Assembly: GCF_900129665.1 (NCBI RefSeq)
Contig: NZ_FQWL01000003.1
Span: 558,001 to 622,000, forward strand
Source: Flagellimonas flava
Lineage (GTDB): Bacteria > Bacteroidota > Bacteroidia > Flavobacteriales > Flavobacteriaceae
Length of the DNA stretch: 64,000 bases
Direction of reading: 5' to 3'
Below, one piece after another: positions 55,048-63,751 of the stretch. The number at the start of each line of letters is the position of its first letter. The first letter of the stretch is position 1. Position numbers and translations under genes: made by a program. Under the pieces are notes generated by a model, which saw only the letters and a list, made by a program, of their open reading frames with translations, did not search any database and had not been told where the DNA came from.

Positions 55048-55929
55048 TTAAGTGTTTGAAGTTAAATATTTTTTGGGTGTTGTGCCATATTTCTTTTTAA
55101 AGGATGCGATAAAATGACTTGCCGTACTGTAGCCTACCTTTAAACCCACTTCATTGACATTATGCCTGCCTGTTTCCAACATTTTACGCGCATATTCCAT
55201 CTTATAATCGAACAAAAAACCATAGACCGAATCCCCATATATCTGTTTGAAACCTTCTTTCAACTTCTTTAAGCTTAACCCAATTTCTTTGGAAAGTTCA
55301 GCTAGGGTCGGCGGTTCCGCCATTCGGGAAATCATGATTTCCTTCGCCATTTTTATCCGCCGTACATTATCCTCATCCGCTAAAAAGGGACATTGTTCCA
55401 AATCTGCATCCTTAGTTTTGTTGAAGTACAATGAAATCAGCTCGTAGACCTTCCCCTTTACATAGAGTTCCTTGATGGAGGGGTGGAGGTTATAGTTCAT
55501 CAACTGACTCAGTACGACCGCCATAGCTGGTGAGACCAGTTCTTGCGAATAATACTTTTTCTCTTTGTTTTCTTCACTTAAAAATGGGATGTAACCAGCT
55601 TCAGAGGAAAAAAGGGAGTGAAACTTACGAATGGTCATTACTACCGATAACAACCATGAATTTGGGGACATGCATAAATTCAAGGGCAGATCTTTCTGGG
55701 TATTGTAGAGCAACAACGAGTTCTCTTCGGTTACGTCCAATTGGTAATTGCCTTCATTGAAATTAAACTTTCCAGCCCCCTTAAGACAAAAATGAAACTG
55801 GATAAAAGAGCTATCTATTTCGCGTTCTACGATTGTATTTTCTTCCGTATCATTCTGAATTTTAAGCACATAAAATCCTTCTTCCACTAAAATTTCCTCA
55901 TATGAACCTTTGGCGACACTTTCCATCAA
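55048..55929 (-). CDS. AraC-family regulator beside the hem operon
   Basis: 293 residues. An N-terminal ligand-binding/cupin-like part (about 20-180; SSFIQFHFCLKGAGKFNFNEGNY read in parts) is followed by an HTH_18 domain (about 195-293; PTLAELSKEIGLSLKKLKEGF, NEVGLKVGYSTASHFIASFKKKYG). AraC genes of this type are common next to hemA in Flavobacteriaceae. It is divergent from hemA across a 208-base region holding promoters for both and an inverted repeat near its own start. It is therefore a candidate heme or iron regulator, which is inference. Confidence 0.9.
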   Translation of the reverse strand: MMESVAKGSYEEILVEEGFYVLKIQNDTEENTIVEREIDSSFIQFHFCLKGAGKFNFNEGNYQLDVTEENSLLLYNTQKDLPLNLCMSPNSWLLSVVMTIRKFHSLFSSEAGYIPFLSEENKEKKYYSQELVSPAMAVVLSQLMNYNLHPSIKELYVKGKVYELISLYFNKTKDADLEQCPFLADEDNVRRIKMAKEIMISRMAEPPTLAELSKEIGLSLKKLKEGFKQIYGDSVYGFLFDYKMEYARKMLETGRHNVNEVGLKVGYSTASHFIASFKKKYGTTPKKYLTSNT

Positions 55930-55959
55930 ATTTTCGAATTAATTGTTCTTAAAATTTCT

Positions 55960-55978
55960 ATTTAGAACCGCTCTAAAT
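55960..55978 (-). promoter_or_regulatory. Operator-like inverted repeat before the AraC gene
   Basis: ATTTAGA and TCTAAAT separated by ACCGC (55967-55971), with one further T/A pair outside, making arms of 8 bp. It lies 15-34 bases downstream of the minus-strand -7 element, where a repressor would block transcription. The cognate regulator is unknown. Confidence 0.5.
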
Positions 55979-55993
55979 AACATTTGTCATGTT

Positions 55994-56001
55994 CAAATTT
56001 A
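55994..56001 (-). promoter_or_regulatory. -7 promoter element of the AraC gene
   Basis: On the minus strand TAAATTTG is a perfect TAnnTTTG, 64 bases before the AraC start codon. No TTG at the usual -33 spacing. Confidence 0.42.
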
Positions 56002-56108
56002 CCAATAAATACAATGTTTTTGAAGAATTATCGCCAAAAGCACCATCATTTGCCTCTTCCGTGTTATTTATAGTTCCGCTAGCGTTATTTTTTGAACTTG
56101 AGTGCGCT

Positions 56109-56116
56109 TACATTTG
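56109..56116 (+). promoter_or_regulatory. -7 promoter element of the hemA operon
   Basis: TACATTTG is a perfect TAnnTTTG, 21 bases before hemA. A TTTG at 56091-56094 lies closer than the usual -33 distance. Confidence 0.48.
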
Positions 56117-56137
56117 TGTTCGATTTCATAATCCTTT

Positions 56138-57394
56138 ATGAGGAGCTATCATATTTCGAAACATAATTCATTCTACGCTATTGGGCTCAGCTATAAAAAA
56201 GCTGACGCCGAAGTACGTGGGAAGTTTAGTTTGGATGTTCTTGGTATAGATCAGATTATGACCAATGCCAAGGAGCAGGGTATTGATGGTCTTCTCGCTA
56301 TTTCCACCTGCAACAGAACTGAATTATACGGTTTCGCCCAACACCCCTTTCAATTGATAAAGTTGCTTTGTGACCAAACACAAGGTAGTGTTGAAGAATT
56401 TCAAGAGGTAGCCTATGTGTACAAAAATCATGACGCTATATCGCATATGTTCAAGGTGGGAACAGGTTTGGACAGTCAGATTTTGGGGGATTTTGAAATC
56501 ATAAGTCAAATCAAACAAGGCTTTTACCGGGCCAAAAAACAACAAATGGCCAATCCGTTCCTAGAGCGCTTGTGCAATGCGGTCATTCAGGCCAGCAAGC
56601 GCATCAAAAATGAGACGGAACTATCTTCCGGTGCAACATCCGTTGCTTTTGCTTCGGTAAAATACATTCTGAACCATGTGGAGGATATTTCGAAAAAGAA
56701 TATCCTGCTGTTCGGAACGGGAAAAATTGGAAGAAACACCTGCGAGAATCTGGTGAAACACTCTAAAAATTCACACATTACCCTCATTAACCGTACCCGT
56801 GAAAAGGCGGAAGATATTGCTGGTAAGTTTCACCTGACCGTAAAAGATTATGGTGATTTGCAAACAGAAATTCGGAAAACCGACATTCTTGTGGTGGCCA
56901 CGGGAGCTCAATTGCCCACAGTGTCCAAAGCATTGATCTATCCAAAAAAACCACTTCTGATCCTGGATTTGTCCGTTCCCAAAAATGTATCTGACGACGT
57001 AAAGGAACTGGACAATGTGTCCTTGGTACATTTGGACCAACTTTCCCAAATTACAGATGAGACGCTGAACAAAAGAAAAACCTTTGTCCCAAAAGCAGAA
57101 GCCATAATCAATGAGGTAAGATATGATTTCTTAAAATGGTTGGAGACTAGAAAATTTGCACCAGTCATCAATGCGCTGAAAGAAAAACTGAACACCATGA
57201 AAGCTGAGGAAATCGATTTTCAGTCCAAAAAAATCTCTGACTTTAATGAGGACCAGGCTGAAATTATCTCAGGTCGAATCATCCAAAAAATAACCAAGCA
57301 ATTTGCCAATCACCTCAAAAGTTCCGGCGTTGATTCCCAGGACAGTTTGGAACTCATCCAAAAGGTATTCCAATTAGAAATCGATTCGAAATGA
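56138..57394 (+). CDS. hemA: Glutamyl-tRNA reductase
   Basis: 418 residues. It reduces glutamyl-tRNA to glutamate-1-semialdehyde, the first step of the C5 route to heme. Cys58 in ISTCNRTELYG is the active-site nucleophile. The dinucleotide fold contains LFGTGKIGRNTCENL, and the C-terminal dimerisation helix is present. It is the first gene of the hem operon, with the next gene overlapping by four bases (ATGA). The required partner hemL is not in the window. Confidence 0.97.
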   Translation: MRSYHISKHNSFYAIGLSYKKADAEVRGKFSLDVLGIDQIMTNAKEQGIDGLLAISTCNRTELYGFAQHPFQLIKLLCDQTQGSVEEFQEVAYVYKNHDAISHMFKVGTGLDSQILGDFEIISQIKQGFYRAKKQQMANPFLERLCNAVIQASKRIKNETELSSGATSVAFASVKYILNHVEDISKKNILLFGTGKIGRNTCENLVKHSKNSHITLINRTREKAEDIAGKFHLTVKDYGDLQTEIRKTDILVVATGAQLPTVSKALIYPKKPLLILDLSVPKNVSDDVKELDNVSLVHLDQLSQITDETLNKRKTFVPKAEAIINEVRYDFLKWLETRKFAPVINALKEKLNTMKAEEIDFQSKKISDFNEDQAEIISGRIIQKITKQFANHLKSSGVDSQDSLELIQKVFQLEIDSK

Positions 57395-58317
57395 GCAAAA
57401 TCATAAGAATCGGTACCCGGGACAGTGAACTGGCCCTATGGCAAGCTACCACGGTTCAACAAAGACTGGCGGAAATAGGTTACGACTCCACCTTAATTCC
57501 CATAAAATCCGCCGGAGATCAGGTATTGGACAAACCCCTCTACGAACTTGGGATTACTGGAATATTCACCAAGACTTTGGACGTAGCCATGCTCAAGGGC
57601 CAAGTCGATATTGCAGTCCACTCCATGAAGGACGTCCCCACGCAATTGCCCCAGGGAATAGTTCAAGGTGCCGTTCTGGAAAGGGCGGTGACACATGATA
57701 TTTTGGTGCACAAGGGACTCGATTTTCTGGAAAACGATTCACCATCCACGATAGCTACCGGGAGCTTACGACGAAAAGCCCAGTGGCTCAATAAATATCC
57801 CAATGACAGGGTTGTTGACCTCCGTGGAAATGTGAACACCCGTTTATTGAAACTGATAGAAAATGATTGGCAGGGAGCCATTTTTGCAAAAGCCGGATTG
57901 GAGCGCATCAAATTGTTACCCAAAGATGCTGTGCTTTTGGATTGGATTATCCCAGCACCGGCACAGGGAGCAATGTTGGTAGTAGCCTTGGAAAATGACG
58001 ATTTTACTAGAACAGCCGTGGAAAAACTGAATCACAAAGAGTCTGAATTGGCCACAGGTGTTGAGCGTGACTTTTTGCGAACACTTGAAGGCGGTTGCAC
58101 AGCTCCAATAGGCGCATTGGCTCGTTGTGAAAATGAAAAGCTGCACTTTGAGGGTGTGGTGTTCTCCCTTGACGGAAAGCAAAAGGTTGAAATCAAAAAA
58201 ACTGTTCCACTTAAATCTGCAGATGGATTAGGCACAATGTGCGCCAACGAAGTTCTTAAAAACGGTGGACAACAACTTATGGAAAGTATACGAAATGCGA
58301 ACAGTGCTCTCCACTAA
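57391..58317 (+). CDS. hemC: Hydroxymethylbilane synthase (porphobilinogen deaminase)
   Basis: 308 residues. It joins four porphobilinogen molecules into hydroxymethylbilane. The start IIRIGTRDSELALWQA and VDIAVHSMKDVPTQLP are typical. The dipyrromethane cofactor is attached to the Cys of LEGGCTAPIGA (near residue 236). The 3' end overlaps hemD by 23 bases. Confidence 0.97.
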   Translation: MSKIIRIGTRDSELALWQATTVQQRLAEIGYDSTLIPIKSAGDQVLDKPLYELGITGIFTKTLDVAMLKGQVDIAVHSMKDVPTQLPQGIVQGAVLERAVTHDILVHKGLDFLENDSPSTIATGSLRRKAQWLNKYPNDRVVDLRGNVNTRLLKLIENDWQGAIFAKAGLERIKLLPKDAVLLDWIIPAPAQGAMLVVALENDDFTRTAVEKLNHKESELATGVERDFLRTLEGGCTAPIGALARCENEKLHFEGVVFSLDGKQKVEIKKTVPLKSADGLGTMCANEVLKNGGQQLMESIRNANSALH

Positions 58318-58960
58318 AATTTTAACCCCCCAACAGCGAGAATTATTTCTGAACTCAGGACTGGGCCTGGTGGAATATGACGCACTCCAAATTGAGTTCT
58401 TAGAAGCAGCAATTCCTGCAAGTTTTCCACACCTCATCTTTACAAGTAAGAATGCGGTAAAAGCTTTTCTCGCACAAAAAACGACCCTGAAACCTGCTGC
58501 TTTTACTGTTTTTTGTGTAGGTGAAAAAACAAAAGCACTTTTAGAGGATTTTGGGCTAAAAGTGACCGAAATGGCGCCAAATGCTGTAGAATTGGCTCAA
58601 CTTATTGCAAAAAACTACAAAAATGAAAGTTTTTTGTTCCCCTGCGGCAACCAACGACGCAACGAATTGCCGCAAATCTTAAAGGAAAATAACATTCGGT
58701 ATAAAGAAATCGTTGTCTACAAGACCATCTTAACCCCGAAAAAATATGACCGGGTTTTTGATGGCTTGCTTTTTTTCAGTCCAAGTGGTATAAAAAGTCA
58801 TTCCAGCGAGAATCCCATAACAGAAAGCTGGCTTTTTTGTATAGGAGAAACAACTGCCTATGAGGCTAGGAAATATTCCAAAAATATAATAACGGCCAAT
58901 AAGCCCACAGTAGAAAATGTATTGGTGCAAGCCATAAAAAAATTGAAAGTAAATGATTAA
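58295..58960 (+). CDS. hemD: Uroporphyrinogen-III synthase
   Basis: 221 residues from the ATG at 58295 ([14 protein letters not shown]); a GTG at 58265 is further inside hemC. The enzyme closes and inverts the last ring to give uroporphyrinogen III. As usual the sequence is weakly conserved, but the two-lobe pattern ([38 protein letters not shown]) and its place between hemC and hemE decide. The 3' end overlaps hemE by eight bases. Confidence 0.93.
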   Translation: MRTVLSTKILTPQQRELFLNSGLGLVEYDALQIEFLEAAIPASFPHLIFTSKNAVKAFLAQKTTLKPAAFTVFCVGEKTKALLEDFGLKVTEMAPNAVELAQLIAKNYKNESFLFPCGNQRRNELPQILKENNIRYKEIVVYKTILTPKKYDRVFDGLLFFSPSGIKSHSSENPITESWLFCIGETTAYEARKYSKNIITANKPTVENVLVQAIKKLKVND

Positions 58961-59978
58961 AAACGATTTGTTCCTTCGGGCTTTGAAAGGTGAAACCGTT
59001 GATCGTCCCCCGGTATGGATGATGCGTCAAGCAGGCAGGTATTTGCCAGAATTTATGGAGTTGAAAAGGAAGTATGATTTTTTCACGCGTTGTCAGACCC
59101 CGGAATTGGCCTCTGAAATTACGGTGCAACCCATTCGAAGGTATGGAATGGATGCCGCCATTTTGTTCAGTGATATTTTGGTGATTCCCCAAGCCATGAA
59201 TATTGAGGTGGAAATGAAGCCAAATTTTGGCCCATTCTTACCGAACCCAATTCGAACAGCGGCAGATTTGGATAAGGTCATCGTTCCAGATGTTGAAGAT
59301 TCTTTGGGTTACGTAATGGATGCTATCAGCATGACCAAAGAAAAACTAGAAGATGAGATCCCCTTAATTGGTTTTGCAGGCTCCCCTTGGACCATACTTT
59401 GTTACTGCGTAGAGGGGCAGGGCAGCAAAAGTTTCGACAAAGCCAGGGGTTTTTGTTTTACACAACCGGAGGCCGCGCACCTATTACTCCAGAAAATTAC
59501 CGATACTACAATAGCCTACCTAAAAGCCAAGGTAAGGGCAGGGGTAAACGCTGTCCAAGTATTCGATTCTTGGGGAGGTATGCTTTCCCCAACCGACTAT
59601 CAAGAGTTCTCATGGAAATATATTCAGCAAATAGTTGATGCGCTAAAGGAGGAGGCTCCTGTTATCGTATTCGGAAAAGGCTGCTGGTTCGCGCTTCGTG
59701 AAATGGCAAACTCCGGAGCATCCGCCGTTGGTGTCGATTGGACCTGTTCCGCCCAAAATGCACGTTATCTTACCGGAGGGAATATCACCCTGCAAGGGAA
59801 TTTTGATCCAGCCAGACTGCTCTCTCCTCCAGTGAAGATTACGGAAATGGTGACCCAAATGATTCGTGAATTTGGAAAAGATAAATATATCGTCAACTTG
59901 GGGCATGGTATCTTACCCCATATTCCCCTTGAAAATGCGCAAGCGTTCATCGAGGCAGTTAAAAACTATAAAGACTAA
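58953..59978 (+). CDS. hemE: Uroporphyrinogen decarboxylase
   Basis: 341 residues. It removes four acetate carboxyls from uroporphyrinogen III to give coproporphyrinogen III. Conserved [16 protein letters not shown] with active-site Arg residues, [15 protein letters not shown] with the catalytic Asp, and [10 protein letters not shown] are visible, and [11 protein letters not shown] is near the end. It overlaps hemD by eight bases. Confidence 0.97.
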   Translation: MIKNDLFLRALKGETVDRPPVWMMRQAGRYLPEFMELKRKYDFFTRCQTPELASEITVQPIRRYGMDAAILFSDILVIPQAMNIEVEMKPNFGPFLPNPIRTAADLDKVIVPDVEDSLGYVMDAISMTKEKLEDEIPLIGFAGSPWTILCYCVEGQGSKSFDKARGFCFTQPEAAHLLLQKITDTTIAYLKAKVRAGVNAVQVFDSWGGMLSPTDYQEFSWKYIQQIVDALKEEAPVIVFGKGCWFALREMANSGASAVGVDWTCSAQNARYLTGGNITLQGNFDPARLLSPPVKITEMVTQMIREFGKDKYIVNLGHGILPHIPLENAQAFIEAVKNYKD

Positions 59979-59990
59979 AAGACCAATCCT

Positions 59991-60551
59991 TTGGCAAGCA
60001 CAATCGAATTTGAAAATTACAGCATAAGCCCCATCCAAGAGAAGGATGCATGGCGACTATGCGATTTTGTGGTTTCCAATTCGGAGCGCTTAAAGACCTA
60101 TTTTCCGAAAACACTGGAACAAAACCTGACTCCCACCCTTTCGGAATTGTTCGTTGGGGCAAAGACAAAAGCCTTTCGACAAGGACATGAGTTTCTTTTT
60201 ACCATCAAAGAAAATTCAGGGAGAACCATCATAGGCTTTGTCTACATAAAAGATCTTGCAAAGGATTTAAACCAAGGTGAATTGGCCTATTGCATGAGTT
60301 ACCGATACGAAGGAAAAGGTATCATGGGCAGGGCAATAAAAGAACTGGTGTCATGGAGTTTTGCCCATGGGCTAAAAACGCTTCAGATTGTGGTGCACGA
60401 CTCCAATCTTGCAAGCATAAGAGTTGCCGAGAAAAACGGGTTTACGTGGGTGAGGCAACTTCCCAATGACCACACCACAGGTTCAGGTGAAGTATTGGAC
60501 ATGGAGTTATACGAATTGGCCGGCCTACCGGCCCAAACTGACGAAAAATGA
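59991..60551 (+). CDS. GNAT family N-acetyltransferase (RimJ/RimL-like)
   Basis: 186 residues from a TTG start 12 bases after hemE; no ATG fits. The GNAT acetyl-CoA site is CMSYRYEGKGIMGRAIKEL and the later helix VHDSNLASIRVAEKNGF is typical for RimJ/RimL members, which acetylate N-termini of proteins or small amines. The substrate is unknown. It lies inside the hem operon and overlaps the DUF6973 gene by four bases. Confidence 0.88.
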   Translation: MASTIEFENYSISPIQEKDAWRLCDFVVSNSERLKTYFPKTLEQNLTPTLSELFVGAKTKAFRQGHEFLFTIKENSGRTIIGFVYIKDLAKDLNQGELAYCMSYRYEGKGIMGRAIKELVSWSFAHGLKTLQIVVHDSNLASIRVAEKNGFTWVRQLPNDHTTGSGEVLDMELYELAGLPAQTDEK

Positions 60552-61042
60552 AGTTCGTTAGAATTCTTAGAAGGTTAAGCGCAAGAAGCATTGCCCGTTT
60601 GGCAAAGCTGGGCCTGCAATTTCCACGGTTCGTTTTACCAACCCTATCGGCTACAAAAAGGTGCATGAAAATTTCCACGGACTTATACCAACGAGATCAT
60701 TATAAAAATGGTCCTGCAAATGCCTTCAGGCACGCGTTATGGAATTACTTGATTGCCAAAGCATGCTTTAGGCTTCGAAAAAATAGGGAAAAAGTACTCG
60801 AATGGACCTGCAAAATTACCGATTGGCATGAAGAGGCGTTTCCAAATTGGGAGCTGGCCCAACAAATGGATTTGCACAACAACGAGGTGGGTCGGTTTCT
60901 TTTTGAGAAACATCCCGCGAAAAACGAACTTCAGATGGTTCAATTGCTGCAACAAATGACGCTAAGTTCCATAAAGGTTGATTCAGATTCAGACCTGCAC
61001 AAACTAAGATATCATCTCATTCATATCGCAGACGAAACATGA
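60548..61042 (+). CDS. DUF6973 domain protein
   Basis: 164 residues, start ATG overlapping the GNAT stop (ATGA). YKNGPANAFRHALWNYLI and ITDWHEEAFPNWELAQQMDLHNNEVG are typical of DUF6973. Conserved His, Asp and Asn residues suggest a metal or catalytic site, but nothing is known. The N-terminus is basic (MKFVRILRRLSARSIARLAK). Its stop overlaps the start of hemF by four bases, so it is translated with it. Confidence 0.83.
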   Translation: MKFVRILRRLSARSIARLAKLGLQFPRFVLPTLSATKRCMKISTDLYQRDHYKNGPANAFRHALWNYLIAKACFRLRKNREKVLEWTCKITDWHEEAFPNWELAQQMDLHNNEVGRFLFEKHPAKNELQMVQLLQQMTLSSIKVDSDSDLHKLRYHLIHIADET

Positions 61043-61941
61043 AGGACAAGTTCTATACGTACATCCAAAAATTGCAGGATACCATTACTTCCAAACTGGA
61101 GGAGGTTGACGGTAAGGCAAAATTCCAACAAGATTTATGGGAACGCCCGGAAGGTGGTGGAGGAAGAACCAGAGTGATTGAGAACGGACAGGTTTTTGAA
61201 AAAGGTGGAGTCAATATTTCGGCTGTGCACGGTGCACTTCCGCAAAGCATGCAGCAGTATTTTGGTGTGAAAGATGCCGATTTCTTTGCCTGTGGACTTA
61301 GCTTGGTAATCCATCCCAAAAACCCCATGGTACCTACCGTGCATGCCAATTGGCGTTATTTTGAAATGTATGATAAGGACGGTGCCATTGTGGATCAATG
61401 GTTTGGTGGCGGTCAGGACCTTACCCCCTATTTTTTGTTTGAAGAGGATGCGATACATTTTCATGCCATTTGCAAAAAAGCCTGCGATGCGCATAACCCC
61501 AATTTTTATCCGCACTACAAAAAGCGCTGCGATGAATATTTTTGGAATGCACACAGAAACGAGGCCAGAGGAGTCGGAGGGCTATTCTTTGATTATTGCA
61601 AGGCCACCGAAGAAATTTCCATGCAAAACTGGTATAGTTTTGTAACCGAGGTCGGTGATAGCTTCTTGGAGGCATATGTACCTATAGTTGAAAAGCGAAA
61701 AAAGCTTGAATACAATCAAAAACATAGGGACTGGCAGGAGATTAGAAGGGGACGCTATGTGGAATTCAATTTGGTTCATGACAAGGGCACTTTGTTCGGA
61801 TTGCGAACCAATGGGCGAATAGAAAGTATATTGATGAGCTTACCGCCCCATGTGCAATGGAAATATGACCATCATCCGGCACCAGGAAGCGAGGAGGAAG
61901 AGCTAATTGAAGTACTCCAAAATCCTAAAGAATGGGTTTAA
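61039..61941 (+). CDS. hemF: Oxygen-dependent coproporphyrinogen III oxidase
   Basis: 300 residues. It converts coproporphyrinogen III to protoporphyrinogen IX with O2, so the organism makes heme aerobically. Conserved GGGGRTRVIENGQVFEKGGVN read in two parts, GGGQDLTPYFLF, and the C-terminal YVEFNLVHDKGTLFGLRTNG with LMSLPPHVQW are visible. It is coupled to the DUF6973 gene. No hemN is in the window. Confidence 0.97.
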   Translation: MKDKFYTYIQKLQDTITSKLEEVDGKAKFQQDLWERPEGGGGRTRVIENGQVFEKGGVNISAVHGALPQSMQQYFGVKDADFFACGLSLVIHPKNPMVPTVHANWRYFEMYDKDGAIVDQWFGGGQDLTPYFLFEEDAIHFHAICKKACDAHNPNFYPHYKKRCDEYFWNAHRNEARGVGGLFFDYCKATEEISMQNWYSFVTEVGDSFLEAYVPIVEKRKKLEYNQKHRDWQEIRRGRYVEFNLVHDKGTLFGLRTNGRIESILMSLPPHVQWKYDHHPAPGSEEEELIEVLQNPKEWV

Positions 61942-61957
61942 TCCGTAGTTTTAGATC

Positions 61958-62746
61958 ATGAAACTGACTTTATACCAAATTGATGCGTTCGCTGATCGGG
62001 TTTTCAAAGGAAATCCAGCCGCAGTTTGCTTGTTGGACTCATGGCTAGATTCAGATTTGATGCAAAAAATCGCACAAGAAAACAATTTGGCAGAAACCGC
62101 ATTTACGGTTCAAAAAAACAACATTTTTGAACTGCGATGGTTCACGCCAGAGACAGAGGTGGACCTATGCGGCCATGCCACTTTGGCAACTGCCTATGTT
62201 TTGTTTCATTATCATGGCGTTACAGAAAATACCATTCAGTTTTATTCGCCTAGAAGTGGTCAGCTCTTCGTGGAAAGGGAGTCCAATGGCCTTATGACTT
62301 TGGATTTCCCAACGGATGAAACGGTTTCCATTCGCAGTATGATTGAAGTCAACAATGCCATAGGCCTTACCCCGCTGAAAACCATTAAGGGCAAAACAGA
62401 TTATCTTTTAATTTATAATTCCCAAGCAGAAATTGAGGCCATGAAACCCAATTTCCATTTACTGGATCAATTGGATTGTAGAGGTGTTATTGTTTCGGCG
62501 CCCGGCGATTCCGTTGACTTTGTATCCAGGGCATTTTTTCCCCAATGCGGTATCCCGGAGGACCCTGTGACTGGTTCAGCCCATACCACACTAACACCCT
62601 ATTGGTCCAAAGTGTTGAACAAAACCAAACTAACTGCAAAACAACTCTCACCAAGAGGAGGAGATTTGCTATGTGAGTTTTTGGGAGATCGTGTCAAAAT
62701 TTCGGGAAAAGCTGTTCCCTATTTAATCGGAGAAATCGAAATCTAA
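61958..62746 (+). CDS. PhzF family isomerase-like protein
   Basis: 262 residues. YQIDAFADRVFKGNPAAVCLL at the N-terminus, NNLAETAFTV with the conserved Glu, TPETEVDLCGHATLATAYV and FFPQCGIPEDPVTGSAHTTL are PhzF hallmarks. The phenazine pathway is not present, so the substrate is unknown. It lies 16 bases after hemF and six before hemB, in the hem operon. Confidence 0.92.
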   Translation: MKLTLYQIDAFADRVFKGNPAAVCLLDSWLDSDLMQKIAQENNLAETAFTVQKNNIFELRWFTPETEVDLCGHATLATAYVLFHYHGVTENTIQFYSPRSGQLFVERESNGLMTLDFPTDETVSIRSMIEVNNAIGLTPLKTIKGKTDYLLIYNSQAEIEAMKPNFHLLDQLDCRGVIVSAPGDSVDFVSRAFFPQCGIPEDPVTGSAHTTLTPYWSKVLNKTKLTAKQLSPRGGDLLCEFLGDRVKISGKAVPYLIGEIEI

Positions 62747-62752
62747 ATAAAA

Positions 62753-63742
62753 ATGTACCCACTTATAAGAAATAGACGACTGCGCACATCTGCTTCCATC
62801 AGAAGATTGGTCCGCGAAACCGTAATCACCCCAGATGATTTTTTGGTGCCTCTTTTTGTGGTCGAGGGGAAGGGAGTCAAGGAAGAAATCCCATCCATGC
62901 CCAATTACTATCGCATGAGTCTCGATCATTTGGAAACCGAAGTATTGGAGCTTTGGAAAATGGGATTTTGTGCCGTGCTACTTTTTGTGAAAGTTCCTGA
63001 CGAGCTTAAAGACAATAAGGGTACAGAGGCGCTTAATCCTGATGGCTTGATGCAGCGTGCCATAAAAACCATAAAAAACAGTTGTCCAGAAATGTTGGTC
63101 ATGACGGATGTGGCATTAGACCCTTTTTCATCCTACGGCCATGATGGTATTGTTGCCGAGGGTCAAATCCTGAATGATGAAACCGCCGAGGTACTTGCCG
63201 AAATGAGTGTCTCCCATGCCCAAGCGGGTGCTGATTTCGTTGCCCCAAGTGATATGATGGACGGGCGAATCCTTACCATTCGTGAAGCCTTGGAAGATGA
63301 GGGTTTTCAGCACACCGGAATTATGAGTTATTCCGCAAAATATGCTAGTGGTTTTTACGGACCGTTTAGGGATGCGTTGGATTCCGCTCCAGTGGATATT
63401 GCAAATGTCCCTAAGGACAAGAAGAGCTATCAAATGGACTTTGCAAACCGATTTGAAGCCATCCGTGAGACGCAAATGGATGTGGACGAAGGGGCCGATA
63501 TTGTGATGGTAAAACCTGGATTGCCTTATCTGGACATTGTCCGTGAAATAAAAAATGAAGTTGATGTTCCGGTTGCCGTATATCAAGTATCCGGGGAATA
63601 CGCCATGTTAAAGGCAGCAGCTGAAAAAGGTTGGCTGGACCACGATTCGGTGATGATGGAACAATTGATTTCCATTAAAAGAGCGGGAGCCAATATTATC
63701 GCAAGTTATTTCGCTAAGGATTTTATCCGGGTAATGGGTTAA
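62753..63742 (+). CDS. hemB: Porphobilinogen synthase (delta-aminolevulinic acid dehydratase), Mg-type
   Basis: 329 residues. It condenses two 5-aminolevulinate molecules. Schiff-base lysines are in MSYSAKYASGFYGPF and VMVKPGLPYLD. The metal site reads DVALDPFSSYGHDG, lacking the three cysteines of zinc enzymes, so it is the magnesium-dependent, zinc-independent form. It is the last hem gene here, followed after nine bases by a serine hydrolase gene. Confidence 0.96.
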   Translation: MYPLIRNRRLRTSASIRRLVRETVITPDDFLVPLFVVEGKGVKEEIPSMPNYYRMSLDHLETEVLELWKMGFCAVLLFVKVPDELKDNKGTEALNPDGLMQRAIKTIKNSCPEMLVMTDVALDPFSSYGHDGIVAEGQILNDETAEVLAEMSVSHAQAGADFVAPSDMMDGRILTIREALEDEGFQHTGIMSYSAKYASGFYGPFRDALDSAPVDIANVPKDKKSYQMDFANRFEAIRETQMDVDEGADIVMVKPGLPYLDIVREIKNEVDVPVAVYQVSGEYAMLKAAAEKGWLDHDSVMMEQLISIKRAGANIIASYFAKDFIRVMG

Positions 63743-63751
63743 CTTTGGGAT

